Assembly: GCF_023016085.1 (NCBI RefSeq)
Contig: NZ_JALKBF010000001.1
Span: forward strand, 1,116,001 to 1,180,000
Reading direction: 5' to 3'
DNA: 64,000 bases
Source: Aliiroseovarius sp. F47248L
GTDB lineage: Bacteria; Pseudomonadota; Alphaproteobacteria; Rhodobacterales; Rhodobacteraceae
Positions 45,965-55,031 of this stretch are shown here, in pieces; the first letter of the stretch is position 1, and each line of letters begins with the position of its first letter. The translations under genes were made by a program, and so were the position numbers. Below the pieces are notes generated by a model. The model searched no databases, had not been told where the DNA came from, and worked only from the letters and a program-made list of their open reading frames with translations.

Positions 45965-46635
45965 AACTGGTCGAATATGCCGATCGCGACATGATGATGC
46001 TGGACCTTGCCGACAAGATCGCGTCGGAACTGGCGATGGCACTGGACCATGAAGACCGCGCCGCACTGGCCGTGCCCGGCGGGACGACGCCCGGCCCTGT
46101 TTTTGATGCCTTATCTGGCGTTGATCTGGATTGGGCGCGGGTGAATGTCATGCTGACGGATGAGCGCTGGGTGCCCGAAGATAACCCCCGTTCAAACACC
46201 GCGCTACTGAAGAAAAGATTGTTGACCGACAAGGCTGCTGCCGCTCGTTTGATCCCGCTTTACGGCGGAACATCAATGCCTGAAGATTGCCTTAAGACCC
46301 TGACAAAAGACGTTCAGGATTCGTTGCCGCTTTCCGTGGTGCTGTTGGGTATGGGCGAGGATATGCACACCGCCAGCCTGTTTCCCGGTGCAGATCGTCT
46401 TTCTGACGCTCTATCAACTAAGGCGCCTGCACTGCTACCCATGCGCGCGCCGGGGGCGGACGAGCCACGCATGACCCTGACCGCGCCGGTATTGAATAGT
46501 GCCATGTCGAAACATCTGCTGATCTTGGGTGAAAGCAAGCGCGCGGCGCTGGCATCCGCGATTGACGCTGCCGATGCATTCGATGCTCCGGTCAAGGCGG
46601 TTCTGACGGATATGACTGTTCACTGGGCCGCCTGA
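45961..46635 (+). CDS. pgl: 6-phosphogluconolactonase
   Basis: A 224-residue lactonase of the DevB/Pgl type that hydrolyses 6-phosphogluconolactone to 6-phosphogluconate. Seen: ALAVPGGTTPGPVFDAL and VMLTDERWVPEDNPRSN, and the phosphate region LLGMGEDMHTASLFPG. It overlaps zwf by four bases (ATGA) and is followed by pgi after 29 bases. Confidence 0.95.
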   Translation: MKLVEYADRDMMMLDLADKIASELAMALDHEDRAALAVPGGTTPGPVFDALSGVDLDWARVNVMLTDERWVPEDNPRSNTALLKKRLLTDKAAAARLIPLYGGTSMPEDCLKTLTKDVQDSLPLSVVLLGMGEDMHTASLFPGADRLSDALSTKAPALLPMRAPGADEPRMTLTAPVLNSAMSKHLLILGESKRAALASAIDAADAFDAPVKAVLTDMTVHWAA

Positions 46636-46664
46636 AATCGGCCAGATATTATTTGAGGAAGATC

Positions 46665-48296
46665 ATGAGTTTCAGTGAGTTGAAAGCCTATCGCACAGTA
46701 AGTGATGCGCGTCGCATATCAGACCTGTTTGCCGACGATACTCGCGCGCAGTCTTTCACGACGCGGGCCTTGGGGCTGGTGTTTGACTGGTCCAAGACCG
46801 CCCTAGACGAAGAAGGTGTTGATCTGTTACTGGCACTCGCGAACGACGCAGAAGTGGCCGTACGACGCGCGGATATGTTTGCAGGCAAAAAGATCAACCT
46901 GACCGAAGATCGCGCTGTTTTGCATGTGGCCCTTCGCGCCGGTGGTGATACACAAATCGAGGTGGACGGTGTCGACGTCATTCCCGAAGTGCATGAAACC
47001 TTGGCGCGGATGCGGGACTTTGCGTCGCGTCTGCGGTCGGGTCAGATCCGCGCGCCTGGCGGCGGGCGGTTCCGCGATGTAGTCAACATCGGGATCGGGG
47101 GGTCGGACCTTGGTCCGGCCATGGCGACGCTTGCCTTGTCGCCTTACCATGATGGACCGCGTGTGCATTTTGTCTCGAACGTCGATGGGGCGCAGATTGC
47201 GGATGTGTTGGCACCGCTGAACCCGGCGGAAACGCTGGTGATTGTGGCGTCCAAGACCTTTACCACCATTGAAACCATGACCAATGCTGCCACCGCGCGT
47301 GACTGGCTGGCGCGCGAAGTCGGACAGACTTCTGTGGGACATCATTTTGCCGCACTGTCGTCGAACACCGAAAAGACTGCAGAATGGGGCATCGCGAATG
47401 AACGTGTCTTCGGGTTCGAGGATTGGGTCGGCGGGCGATATTCCATGTGGGGGCCGATCGGGCTGTCGTTGATGATCGCCATTGGTCCGGATCGCTTCGA
47501 TCAGATGCTTGAAGGCGCGCGCTCGATGGACGAGCATTTCTGCCAGGCGCAAGGTCGCGATAACATGCCCTTGATGCTGGCCCTAGTAGGGATATGGCAT
47601 CGTCAGATATGTGGCTATCCAACCCGCGCGGTCTTGCCCTATGAGCAACGTCTGGCCCGATTGCCAGCATATCTTCAGCAGTTGGAGATGGAGAGCAACG
47701 GTAAACGTGTCGCATTGGATGGCAGCGTGTTGGACGAGGTCTCTGGCCCCGTTGTTTGGGGTGAACCCGGCACCAACGGTCAGCATGCTTTCTATCAACT
47801 GATCCATCAAGGGACAGATATCATCCCGTGCGAATTCATGGTCGGTGCTGCCGGACACGAGCCGGAATTGGACCACCAGCACCGGCTGTTGATGGCCAAC
47901 TGTCTGGCGCAGTCACAGGCACTGATGCTAGGTCGGTCACTGGACGTGGCGCGCCAGATGATGCAGGCGCAGGATTTCGAAGGCGAGGAACTGGAACGTC
48001 AGGCCGCACATCGGGTGTTTCCAGGCAACAGGCCGTCGACCACACTGCTTTATCCCAAACTGACACCCGAGGTGCTGGGTCAAATCATCGCGCTGTATGA
48101 GCACCGTGTCTTTGTTGAGGGCGTGATCCTTGGCATCAACTCGTTTGATCAATGGGGAGTGGAGCTTGGCAAGGAACTTGCCGTGGCGTTGGAACCCGTG
48201 GTCTCAGGTGCAGCGGATGGGGCTGATCTTGACGGATCGACACGCGCCTTGGTCGCACATCTTCACGCGATGAAGAAAAGCCGTACAGTGACTTAA
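46665..48296 (+). CDS. pgi: Glucose-6-phosphate isomerase
   Basis: Interconverts glucose and fructose 6-phosphates; 543 residues. Seen: VNIGIGGSDLGPAMATLAL, VIVASKTFTTIETMTNA, the catalytic Glu region, and the C-terminal signature FVEGVILGINSFDQWGVELG. ATG 46665 is preceded by GAGGA; the open frame starts 12 bases earlier. It completes the zwf operon, allowing fructose 6-phosphate to re-enter as glucose 6-phosphate. Confidence 0.97.
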   Translation: MSFSELKAYRTVSDARRISDLFADDTRAQSFTTRALGLVFDWSKTALDEEGVDLLLALANDAEVAVRRADMFAGKKINLTEDRAVLHVALRAGGDTQIEVDGVDVIPEVHETLARMRDFASRLRSGQIRAPGGGRFRDVVNIGIGGSDLGPAMATLALSPYHDGPRVHFVSNVDGAQIADVLAPLNPAETLVIVASKTFTTIETMTNAATARDWLAREVGQTSVGHHFAALSSNTEKTAEWGIANERVFGFEDWVGGRYSMWGPIGLSLMIAIGPDRFDQMLEGARSMDEHFCQAQGRDNMPLMLALVGIWHRQICGYPTRAVLPYEQRLARLPAYLQQLEMESNGKRVALDGSVLDEVSGPVVWGEPGTNGQHAFYQLIHQGTDIIPCEFMVGAAGHEPELDHQHRLLMANCLAQSQALMLGRSLDVARQMMQAQDFEGEELERQAAHRVFPGNRPSTTLLYPKLTPEVLGQIIALYEHRVFVEGVILGINSFDQWGVELGKELAVALEPVVSGAADGADLDGSTRALVAHLHAMKKSRTVT

Positions 48297-48336
48297 ACCT
48301 CCACCGATCACCGGCAGGCGCAAGAAGGGGACAAAT

Positions 48337-49296
48337 TCAGGCCGCTGAACTTGCGCTTCGCCCTTGGGCCAGATCTTCGATTGACGTGTAAACCTGTTTG
48401 CGCACGTCAGGGGCTTCCATGATCACTTCGTGTTCAAGCCCTTGCAGAATTTCAAGCCGCCCGTTCGGCCAGCGCGCCATAAGCGCGTGGACAGGAGCAG
48501 GTTCGACAATGCGTTCGTTGGTCCCCAACCATGTCACGGCTGGCACGTTTGGTGCGGCCATGTTGGCAAGCTCTCGCATTTCCGACAGTGCAGCAAACAG
48601 CCAACCCGCCGTTGGACCGCCAAGCGTCAGTTCGGGGTGGGCTTTGGCCTGATTGCGCATCATATCCCACATCTGGGGATCAGTCGTCAGCATGTTACCC
48701 TCGAATGCCTCGGCCAGCACATAGGTCTGGCGCGCGGTGCCGGGGGACAGAGCCAGCTTCCATGGTGAACGGTGCAAGGCCCAGGAAAAGCCCCATGCCA
48801 GCGGGCGAACGGGCTTAGACATAACAATGCCCCACATCGGCGCACTGAAACAGGCCCCAGCCACGTCCAGACCATTGTGCAGCGCGCGCAAACCGATGCA
48901 GCCCCCCATGGAATGAGCGAGCATGGTAAAAGGGCGGGGCAGATCAAGTTCTTCCGCCAGCGCCATCATCTGTGCAAGATCAAGCTGGTATTCGTCAAAA
49001 TGGCCCACATGACCCAGCGCACGTTCGTTGTCAGGCCGGTCTGATAGGCCCTGACCGCGCCAGTCGATCGTCAGAGTGTCAAATCCGCGTTCAGCCAGTT
49101 CGGATGCGGTCAACCCGTATTTCTCGATATATTCCGTGCGGCCGGGAAACAGCAGAACGGTGCCGCGCTTTAGCGATCCGTCTTGCCGTGGCCAATGGGC
49201 CAGACGCACCCGCACACCATCCGACGCCGTGCGCCAGAAGGCGCACCCGCTGGGTGGACCTTGCGCAATATCGTTGAACAGGGGTGCGTCTGACAT
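48337..49296 (-). CDS. Lysophospholipase-like alpha/beta hydrolase
   Basis: A 319-residue serine hydrolase of the PldB/monoglyceride-lipase type. Nucleophile elbow MLAHSMGGCIGLRAL contains the catalytic Ser; the acid is probably in WLGTNERIVEPAPVH and the His in GLEHEVIMEAP. Early text LLFPGRTEYIEKYGLTASEL and DWRGQGLSDR is characteristic of the family. It lies 19 bases downstream of... the SCP2 gene being further downstream on the same strand begins after its stop only in reverse order; the two genes are read SCP2 last upstream, 19 bases apart, as one transcript. Confidence 0.88.
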   Translation of the reverse strand: MSDAPLFNDIAQGPPSGCAFWRTASDGVRVRLAHWPRQDGSLKRGTVLLFPGRTEYIEKYGLTASELAERGFDTLTIDWRGQGLSDRPDNERALGHVGHFDEYQLDLAQMMALAEELDLPRPFTMLAHSMGGCIGLRALHNGLDVAGACFSAPMWGIVMSKPVRPLAWGFSWALHRSPWKLALSPGTARQTYVLAEAFEGNMLTTDPQMWDMMRNQAKAHPELTLGGPTAGWLFAALSEMRELANMAAPNVPAVTWLGTNERIVEPAPVHALMARWPNGRLEILQGLEHEVIMEAPDVRKQVYTSIEDLAQGRSASSAA

Positions 49297-49315
49297 GTCT
49301 TATCCTTGGGGGTCT

Positions 49316-49606
49316 TCAGCCCAAAGCTGCGCCCAGCTGCATTGCCATGCCCATGTCGCCGTCCACTGACAGCTTGCCTGTCATGAAGGCCGTGGTCGGG
49401 TTCATCTCGCCCGACAGCATCTCTTGAAAGACGTCCGAATCCGCGGTCAGTGTCACATCAGCGTCTTCGTCACCTTCGCGCGCGCCATTGCCATCCACAA
49501 TGATCGAGCCTTCACCGTTCAACACGAATTTCGCCGTGCCACCGTCAAACCCGCCTTCGATCTTTTCGTTCAGAGCGGTCACTGCCGCATTGATCACGTC
49601 ACTCAC
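49316..49606 (-). CDS. SCP2 sterol-binding domain protein
   Basis: A 96-residue single SCP2 domain, a small lipid-binding fold. Typical text is GTAKFVLNGEGSIIVDGNG, DVTLTADSDVFQEMLSGEMNPTTAFMTGKLSVDGDM in pieces, with the conserved MTGKLSVDGDMGMAMQL end. It is transcribed before the lysophospholipase-like gene, which starts 19 bases after its stop codon, so a shared role in lipid handling is plausible but not shown. Confidence 0.9.
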   Translation of the reverse strand: MSDVINAAVTALNEKIEGGFDGGTAKFVLNGEGSIIVDGNGAREGDEDADVTLTADSDVFQEMLSGEMNPTTAFMTGKLSVDGDMGMAMQLGAALG

Positions 49607-49790
49607 GTGGTATCCTCCGTTTTCTGCCCGTATGGGCGTAAGTATCGCGGGGATGCTAACGCAGTGTTGACGCAGGCGTAAATCGCTTTTCGGTGAAGTG
49701 ACGCTCGGGAAAGTTGCCTGACGCGCGAAAATTGGCCGGTTGCACGGGAATGTGTCTGTTGGGCAGGCGGGGTTCTGCTAATATTTCTGT

Positions 49791-50384
49791 ATGGCTCGCT
49801 CAAGTCTCATTGCCGCGTCGATTCTTGCGCTTTTCGTTGGTCTGCCGATGTCAGGTGCAGCCCAAACCTCGGAACCGTCGTCAATCGCGCCTCAGGCTGC
49901 ACAGCCCAAGGCGGATCAGCTAGAGCGTCTGTTCACGCTGCTGGCCAATGCCGATGACAGCAACTGGAAAGCGCTTGAGGATGAGATCTGGGATCTCTGG
50001 TCGCATTCTGGGTCGGACACGTTCGACCTGCTGCTGGAACGTGGTCGCAAAGCTATGGATGCCGGAGATTTCGAGGTCGCGATTGAACATCTGACCGCGC
50101 TTACGGATCATGCGCCTGAATTTGCTGAAGGCTGGAACGCGCGCGCGACCGCTTTTTTCCTGTCGGGCCGGCTGGGCCTCTCACTCGATGATATTGCCCG
50201 CGTGCTGACGCTGGAACCGCGCCATTTTTCGGCGCTATCAGGGTTGGGGATCATCCTTGAGGAACTGGGCGACGAACGCGGTGCGCTTGAAGCGTATCGC
50301 CATTCACTTGCTATACATCCCCGAAATCCCCGCGTAAAAGAAGCCGTCCAGCGGCTTGAATCCGTCGAAGGGCGGGATATCTGA
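49791..50384 (+). CDS. Exported TPR-repeat protein
   Basis: A 197-residue protein with a signal peptide (LIAASILALFVGLPMSGAAQ) and TPR-like helix pairs: AMDAGDFEVAIEHLTALTD, WNARATAFFLSGRLGLSLDD and GIILEELGDERGALEAYRHS. These would scaffold proteins in the periplasm; partners are unknown. It ends 48 bases before the helicase gene on the same strand. Confidence 0.85.
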   Translation: MARSSLIAASILALFVGLPMSGAAQTSEPSSIAPQAAQPKADQLERLFTLLANADDSNWKALEDEIWDLWSHSGSDTFDLLLERGRKAMDAGDFEVAIEHLTALTDHAPEFAEGWNARATAFFLSGRLGLSLDDIARVLTLEPRHFSALSGLGIILEELGDERGALEAYRHSLAIHPRNPRVKEAVQRLESVEGRDI

Positions 50385-50432
50385 ACGGAGCGGGCGCCAA
50401 CGCGCCCACCGATACGGACGGAAGGGCAGAAC

Positions 50433-53321
50433 ATGGTCTCGGACAGCGCGCGGGGTGGCCCGCGGATCACTGCCGTGCTTGGCCCGACCAACACTGGCAA
50501 AACCCACTACGCGCTTGACCGGATGCTGGGCTATCGCACTGGCGTCATTGGCTTGCCGCTGCGCCTTCTGGCGCGCGAGGTGTATGACAAGCTGGTGGCC
50601 CTTCGTGGTCCCAATGCGGTTGCGCTGGTCACCGGCGAAGAACGCATCGTGCCCGAACGCGCGCAATACTGGGTTGCCACGGTCGAGGCGATGCCGCTTG
50701 GTCTTGGCGCCGATTTCGTGGCCATTGACGAAATCCAACTCTGCGCCGACCCGGAGCGCGGCCATGTATTCACCGATCGACTGCTGCATATGCGCGGCAC
50801 GCAGGAAACACTGTTCATGGGGTCCGACACGATGCGCAGCGCCATCGCAGGCTTGGTGCCCGAGGTGCAGTTCCTGTATCGCGAACGGTTTTCCGAGCTT
50901 GTACATTCCGGCTCGAAGAAACTCAGCCGGATGCCGGGACGGTCGGCGATTGTGGGGTTCTCGGTCGATAACCTCTACGCCATTGCTGAACTGATGCGCC
51001 GCCAAAAAGGGGGCGTGGCTGTGGTCATGGGCGCGCTTTCACCGCGCACACGCAACGCACAGGTCGAGATGTATCAGAATGGCGAGGTCGATTACCTGAT
51101 CGCCACCGATGCCATCGGCATGGGGTTGAACCTTGATATTGACCATGTCGCTTTCTCGGCCCTGTCGAAATTCGACGGCCACCGGATGCGCGATCTTGCT
51201 CCCAACGAGCTTGCGCAGATCGCCGGGCGGGCAGGGCGCTATATGAAACACGGCTCGTTCGGGGTGACGGGGGAAGCCGCCCCGATGACGGATGCGGTGG
51301 CCGAGGCGATCACCTCGCATTCCTTTACCCCGATCCGAAAGCTGTGCTGGCGAAATGGAGATCTGAGCTTTGGCAATGTTCAGGCGCTTATCCGCTCACT
51401 TGAAATGTCGACCACTAACAGTTGGCTGACGCGGGCGCGGGACGCGGACGATGTAGTGGCCCTGAAGATGCTGGCAGAGGACGCCGAGGTTGTCGCGCGC
51501 ACCACGGGCGGACGCTCGGTCGGGCTTCTATGGGATGTGTGCCGCCTGCCTGATTTTCGCGGTATCAGCCATGCAGAACACGCCGGTCTGATCACTAGTC
51601 TGTTCAGCGACATTCATCAACACGGGCGGGTGCGAGAAGACTGGTTTGCCCGGCAAGTAAAGCGAATTGACCGCGCGGACGGCGATATCGACACGCTTTC
51701 CAAACGCTTGGCTTATATTCGGACATGGACATATGTTGCGCAACGGCGCGATTGGCTGGATGATGTTGCCCATTGGCGCGGAGAGACTCGTGCTGTAGAA
51801 GATCGCCTGTCGGATGCACTACACAGCGCATTGACCAAAAGATTTGTAGATCGCCGCACCTCGGTTTTGCTGCGGCGGTTGAAACAGAAGGAGAGCCTCG
51901 TGGCTGACGTGAATGACAAAGGTGAAGTGACGGTAGAGGGACAATTCGTTGGCCGATTGAACGGGTTTCAGTTCAGTCAGGACAGTGCCCAAAGCCCGGA
52001 AGAGGCGAAGACCCTTCGCGCAGCGAGCCTGAAGGCGCTTGCGCCCGAGTTTCACCTGCGTGCCGATCGGTTCTATAACGCGCCGGATACCGAGCTTGAT
52101 TTCACCGAACAGGGCGGCCTGATGTGGGGCGAGTTGGCGGTTGGTAAGCTGGTCAAAGGCGACGAGCTTTTGAAACCACGTGTGCAAGCCTTCGTCGATG
52201 AAGAGGCGGGCACTGATGTGTCCGAGAAGGTCGCGCGTCGGTTGCAGCATTTCATCGACCGCAAGGTGCAAGCCTTGTTCGAACCGCTGACCACCATTGA
52301 AAAAGACGAGACTCTGACCGGTCTGGCCCGTGGTTTTGGCTTCCGCATGATCGAAGCGCTGGGGATTATCCCGCGTGATCAGGTGGCGCAGGAAGTCAAA
52401 GATCTGGATCAGGATGCACGATCCGCCTTGCGCAAGCACGGTGTTCGCTTCGGTCAATTCACGATCTTTATGCCGTTGCTTCTGAAGCCCGCTCCAACCC
52501 GGTTGCGTCTGGTTTTGGATAGCCTGTTCAAAGACTTGTCCGAGTTTCCTGAATCACCTCCGCCCGGTCTTGTGACCATCCCGGTTGTCGATGGTGTAGA
52601 TCGCTCGGCTTATATGTTGGCAGGCTATCGCCCCGCGGGCGCCCGCGCAATTCGGATCGATATGCTGGAACGTCTGGCCGATCAACTGCGCGCCGAAGAC
52701 AGCCGAGGCGGGTTCGAAGCCAAGGCCGACATGCTGTCGATCACCGGCATGACGCTGGAGCAGTTCGCGGACCTGATGCAGGGGCTTGGTTATAATGCCG
52801 AGAAAGCCGAACGGGTGAAAGTGAAAGCACCGGCGGTAGAGGTCGACGTGAAAGCCGACGGCGGCACGCCTGAAGAAGTTCCCGCGCAGACTCCTGCGGA
52901 AACACCAGTTCAGTCACCCGACGAAGCGCCGGTTGAAACGCCCGCCGAAGTACCGGTAGAGCAGCCCGGTGAAACGCCGACTGAGCCGCCCGCAGAGGTG
53001 CCAACCGAAACTTCGGTAGAAGGTACAGAAGCCCCAGAAACCGAAGCGTTTTATACATTTACTTGGCGCGGATTTGGTCGCGCCCGAGGTGGCAAACCAC
53101 GCGGTGAACATGCGCAGGGTGATCGGCCACGTGGCAAACAAGGTGGCAAGCAGTCTGGTAAGCCCGGAGGCAAACCTGGTAGCAAACCTGCCCGGGGCGG
53201 TCCGCGCAAAGGTCCGCGCGACAATAAACCCAAAAGCTATCAGTCTGGCCCGAGAAAAGAAAAAGCCATCGACCCGGACAACCCTTTCGCCGCTTTGCTG
53301 GCGCTGAAAGAAAAGAACTGA
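50433..53321 (+). CDS. Suv3-like DExH RNA helicase with Pro/Glu/Thr-rich and RGK-rich tail
   Basis: A 962-residue SF2 helicase resembling mitochondrial SUV3, the helicase of the mitochondrial degradosome. Walker A VLGPTNTGKTHYALDRML near residue 15, DEIQ box FVAIDEIQLCADPERGH near 99 and motif VI QIAGRAGRY near 262. The family-specific C-terminal region follows. Residues about 817-870 are an acidic Pro/Thr/Glu repeat (ETP, ETPAEVPVEQPGETPTEPP in pieces), and from about 876 a basic Gly/Arg/Lys tail (RARGGKPRGEH, GKQGGKQSGKPGGKPG) that probably binds RNA. GGAAGGG precedes the ATG. An S4 RNA-binding protein follows. Confidence 0.92.
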   Translation: MVSDSARGGPRITAVLGPTNTGKTHYALDRMLGYRTGVIGLPLRLLAREVYDKLVALRGPNAVALVTGEERIVPERAQYWVATVEAMPLGLGADFVAIDEIQLCADPERGHVFTDRLLHMRGTQETLFMGSDTMRSAIAGLVPEVQFLYRERFSELVHSGSKKLSRMPGRSAIVGFSVDNLYAIAELMRRQKGGVAVVMGALSPRTRNAQVEMYQNGEVDYLIATDAIGMGLNLDIDHVAFSALSKFDGHRMRDLAPNELAQIAGRAGRYMKHGSFGVTGEAAPMTDAVAEAITSHSFTPIRKLCWRNGDLSFGNVQALIRSLEMSTTNSWLTRARDADDVVALKMLAEDAEVVARTTGGRSVGLLWDVCRLPDFRGISHAEHAGLITSLFSDIHQHGRVREDWFARQVKRIDRADGDIDTLSKRLAYIRTWTYVAQRRDWLDDVAHWRGETRAVEDRLSDALHSALTKRFVDRRTSVLLRRLKQKESLVADVNDKGEVTVEGQFVGRLNGFQFSQDSAQSPEEAKTLRAASLKALAPEFHLRADRFYNAPDTELDFTEQGGLMWGELAVGKLVKGDELLKPRVQAFVDEEAGTDVSEKVARRLQHFIDRKVQALFEPLTTIEKDETLTGLARGFGFRMIEALGIIPRDQVAQEVKDLDQDARSALRKHGVRFGQFTIFMPLLLKPAPTRLRLVLDSLFKDLSEFPESPPPGLVTIPVVDGVDRSAYMLAGYRPAGARAIRIDMLERLADQLRAEDSRGGFEAKADMLSITGMTLEQFADLMQGLGYNAEKAERVKVKAPAVEVDVKADGGTPEEVPAQTPAETPVQSPDEAPVETPAEVPVEQPGETPTEPPAEVPTETSVEGTEAPETEAFYTFTWRGFGRARGGKPRGEHAQGDRPRGKQGGKQSGKPGGKPGSKPARGGPRKGPRDNKPKSYQSGPRKEKAIDPDNPFAALLALKEKN

Positions 53322-53396
53322 TTGGCGGGTCGGAACGACAATACAGCATCCGGGGGAAGGGGAACCACCCCATCCCCTGATACGCTTGGCCCAAAG

Positions 53397-53771
53397 ATGC
53401 GTGCGGACAAATGGTTGTGGCACGCGCGGTTCTTCAAAACGCGCGGGCTGGCTACCAAATTGATCGCGGCGGGGCATCTGCGGGTCAACAGAGACAAGGT
53501 TTCCAAACCGTCCTTCGGCGTTGGAACCAATGATGTACTGACCTTTCTACAAGGCCGTCAGGTTCGGGTGATACGAATCCTTGCGCTGTCAACGCGACGC
53601 GGCCCGGCACCCGAGGCGCAAAGTCTTTACGATGATCTTGATCCGCCGAGTGTGGCCAAGAACACTGTTCCCGACCTGTCAGACCCCATGCCCCAGTCAG
53701 ACCGCAAAGGGCGTCCGACGAAGAAAGATCGTCGCAGCTTGGATCTTTCGCGCAAGCGATACCTTGAATGA
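53397..53771 (+). CDS. S4-domain RNA-binding protein
   Basis: A 124-residue protein with an N-terminal S4 domain (RADKWLWHARFFKTRGLATK, then AAGHLRVNRDKVSKP) and a basic tail (RKGRPTKKDRRSLDLSRKRY). It resembles the Hsp15-type heat shock RNA-binding proteins that act on stalled 50S subunits. The true start is unsure: ATG 53397 has a poor site, while an in-frame TTG at 53322 directly follows the helicase stop codon. It is cotranscribed with the helicase. Confidence 0.85.
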   Translation: MRADKWLWHARFFKTRGLATKLIAAGHLRVNRDKVSKPSFGVGTNDVLTFLQGRQVRVIRILALSTRRGPAPEAQSLYDDLDPPSVAKNTVPDLSDPMPQSDRKGRPTKKDRRSLDLSRKRYLE

Positions 53772-53820
53772 TCGCGTCGCCTGCCATATTGGGTGCTGTA
53801 TGCCAAAGTGAGGTGTCATC

Positions 53821-54156
53821 ATGACCTATGTCGTCTTAGACAATTGTATCGCCTGCAAATACACGGATTGTGTGGAAGTCTGCCCCGTAGATTGTTTCTA
53901 TGAAGGCGAGAATATGCTGGTGATCCACCCCGATGAATGCATCGACTGTGGCGTCTGTGAACCGGAATGCCCCGCTGATGCAATCCGTGCCGACACTGAG
54001 CCGGGAACCGAAAGCTGGGTTGAGTTCAACCGTAAGTATTCCGAGCTTTGGCCGGTGATCATCGAACGCAAAGATCCCTTGCCGGGCGCGGAAGAGCGGG
54101 ACGGTGAAGAAGGTAAAATGCAAAAATACTTCTCGGAAGCTCCCGCGGAACAGTGA
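53821..54156 (+). CDS. fdxA: 7Fe ferredoxin
   Basis: A 111-residue soluble ferredoxin of the FdxA type with one [3Fe-4S] and one [4Fe-4S] cluster. Cysteine motifs are [17 protein letters not shown] and [12 protein letters not shown]; the C-terminal extension and [13 protein letters not shown] are typical of the 7Fe class. It supplies low-potential electrons; the partner is unknown. It follows the S4 gene after 49 bases and precedes CarD. Confidence 0.94.
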   Translation: MTYVVLDNCIACKYTDCVEVCPVDCFYEGENMLVIHPDECIDCGVCEPECPADAIRADTEPGTESWVEFNRKYSELWPVIIERKDPLPGAEERDGEEGKMQKYFSEAPAEQ

Positions 54157-54455
54157 TTCGAATTTGGCGCTGAGTTGCGTTGGATTGTCTGTTATTTGAC
54201 CGTCGGTCAGTAAGTCAACATTCTGAGATAGAAGAGAAAATCCCACCTGCCGCACTGCGGCGCTTTCGCGGTGCCGTTTTTTGTGGTATGATGGGGTAGA
54301 TTTTGTTGGGGCAAGCAACGCCGGAACACGGCGAGACGTACCGAAAATGATATACAGCCGACGGGTATCCATGTGCCCTGCGGTTTTTTTTATCGCCCGG
54401 TCAAAAAATGCCCGCCCAGCAGAAAAAAGCAACAATTACGCGAAGGATGCGTCGT
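54157..54455 (+). promoter_or_regulatory. Intergenic region upstream of carD with TGACC/GGTCA palindrome
   Basis: These 299 bases contain TGACC-GTC-GGTCA (54197-54209), a form common to TetR-family operators, a CCGCA-C-TGCGG palindrome near 54251-54261, and a T-rich stretch with TATGAT near 54287. No gene or known RNA is recognised. Confidence 0.35.
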
Positions 54456-54968
54456 ATGAGTAAGAAAAAGCTGGATTTCCGCCCGAACGAATATGTCGTC
54501 TATCCCGCTCATGGGGTCGGTCAGATCGTTTCGATTGAAGAGCAGGAAGTCGCTGGGATTTCGTTGGAGCTGTTTGTCATTTCGTTCGAAAAAGACAAGA
54601 TGACTCTGCGGGTTCCGACCCACAAGGCCACCGAGGTCGGCATGCGCAATCTTGCCAGCCCGGACGAAGTGTCGGATGCGATGAAAACCCTGAAAGGTAA
54701 GGCCCGCGTCAAGCGCGCGATGTGGTCGCGCCGTGCCCAAGAATACGAGCAAAAGATCAACTCGGGCGATTTGATCGCGATTGCCGAGGTTGTGCGCGAT
54801 CTGCACCGCACCGACGATCAGCGCGAGCAAAGCTATTCCGAGCGTCAGCTTTACGAAGCGGCGCTGGAACGCCTTACCCGAGAAGTCTCGGCTGTGGGTG
54901 GAGGCGATGAGTTGGCCGCGCAGAAAAAGATTGGTGACGTGCTGCAATCCCGCGCGGCGGCAGCATAA
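54456..54968 (+). CDS. carD: CarD/CdnL-family RNA polymerase-binding regulator
   Basis: A 170-residue CarD-type protein that binds RNA polymerase beta and stabilises open complexes, typically at rRNA promoters. The N-terminal RNAP-interaction Tudor-like domain has PNEYVVYPAHGVGQIVSIEE and VAGISLELFVISFEKDKMTLRVP in pieces; the C-terminal helical DNA-contacting part has RAMWSRRAQEYEQKINSGD. ATG 54456 follows AAGGA; the upstream 16 codons of the frame are not family-like. A strong terminator follows. Confidence 0.93.
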   Translation: MSKKKLDFRPNEYVVYPAHGVGQIVSIEEQEVAGISLELFVISFEKDKMTLRVPTHKATEVGMRNLASPDEVSDAMKTLKGKARVKRAMWSRRAQEYEQKINSGDLIAIAEVVRDLHRTDDQREQSYSERQLYEAALERLTREVSAVGGGDELAAQKKIGDVLQSRAAAA

Positions 54969-54989
54969 GCGACCCACTCAATCAATTTT

Positions 54990-55023
54990 AACCGCCGTCT
55001 GCATTTGTCAGGCGGCGGTTTTC
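54990..55023. terminator. Terminator after carD
   Basis: AACCGCCGTCTG (54990-55001) and CAGGCGGCGGTT (55009-55020) form a 12-bp stem (one G-T pair) with a seven-base loop, followed by TTT. It separates carD from convergent cobS and may serve both. Confidence 0.82.
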
Positions 55024-55031
55024 GTTTGGGG

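Noticed and set aside
52861..53262. Minus-strand frames of Arg/Pro-rich sequence opposite the helicase tail
   Set aside because: They mirror the low-complexity coding sequence of the tail.
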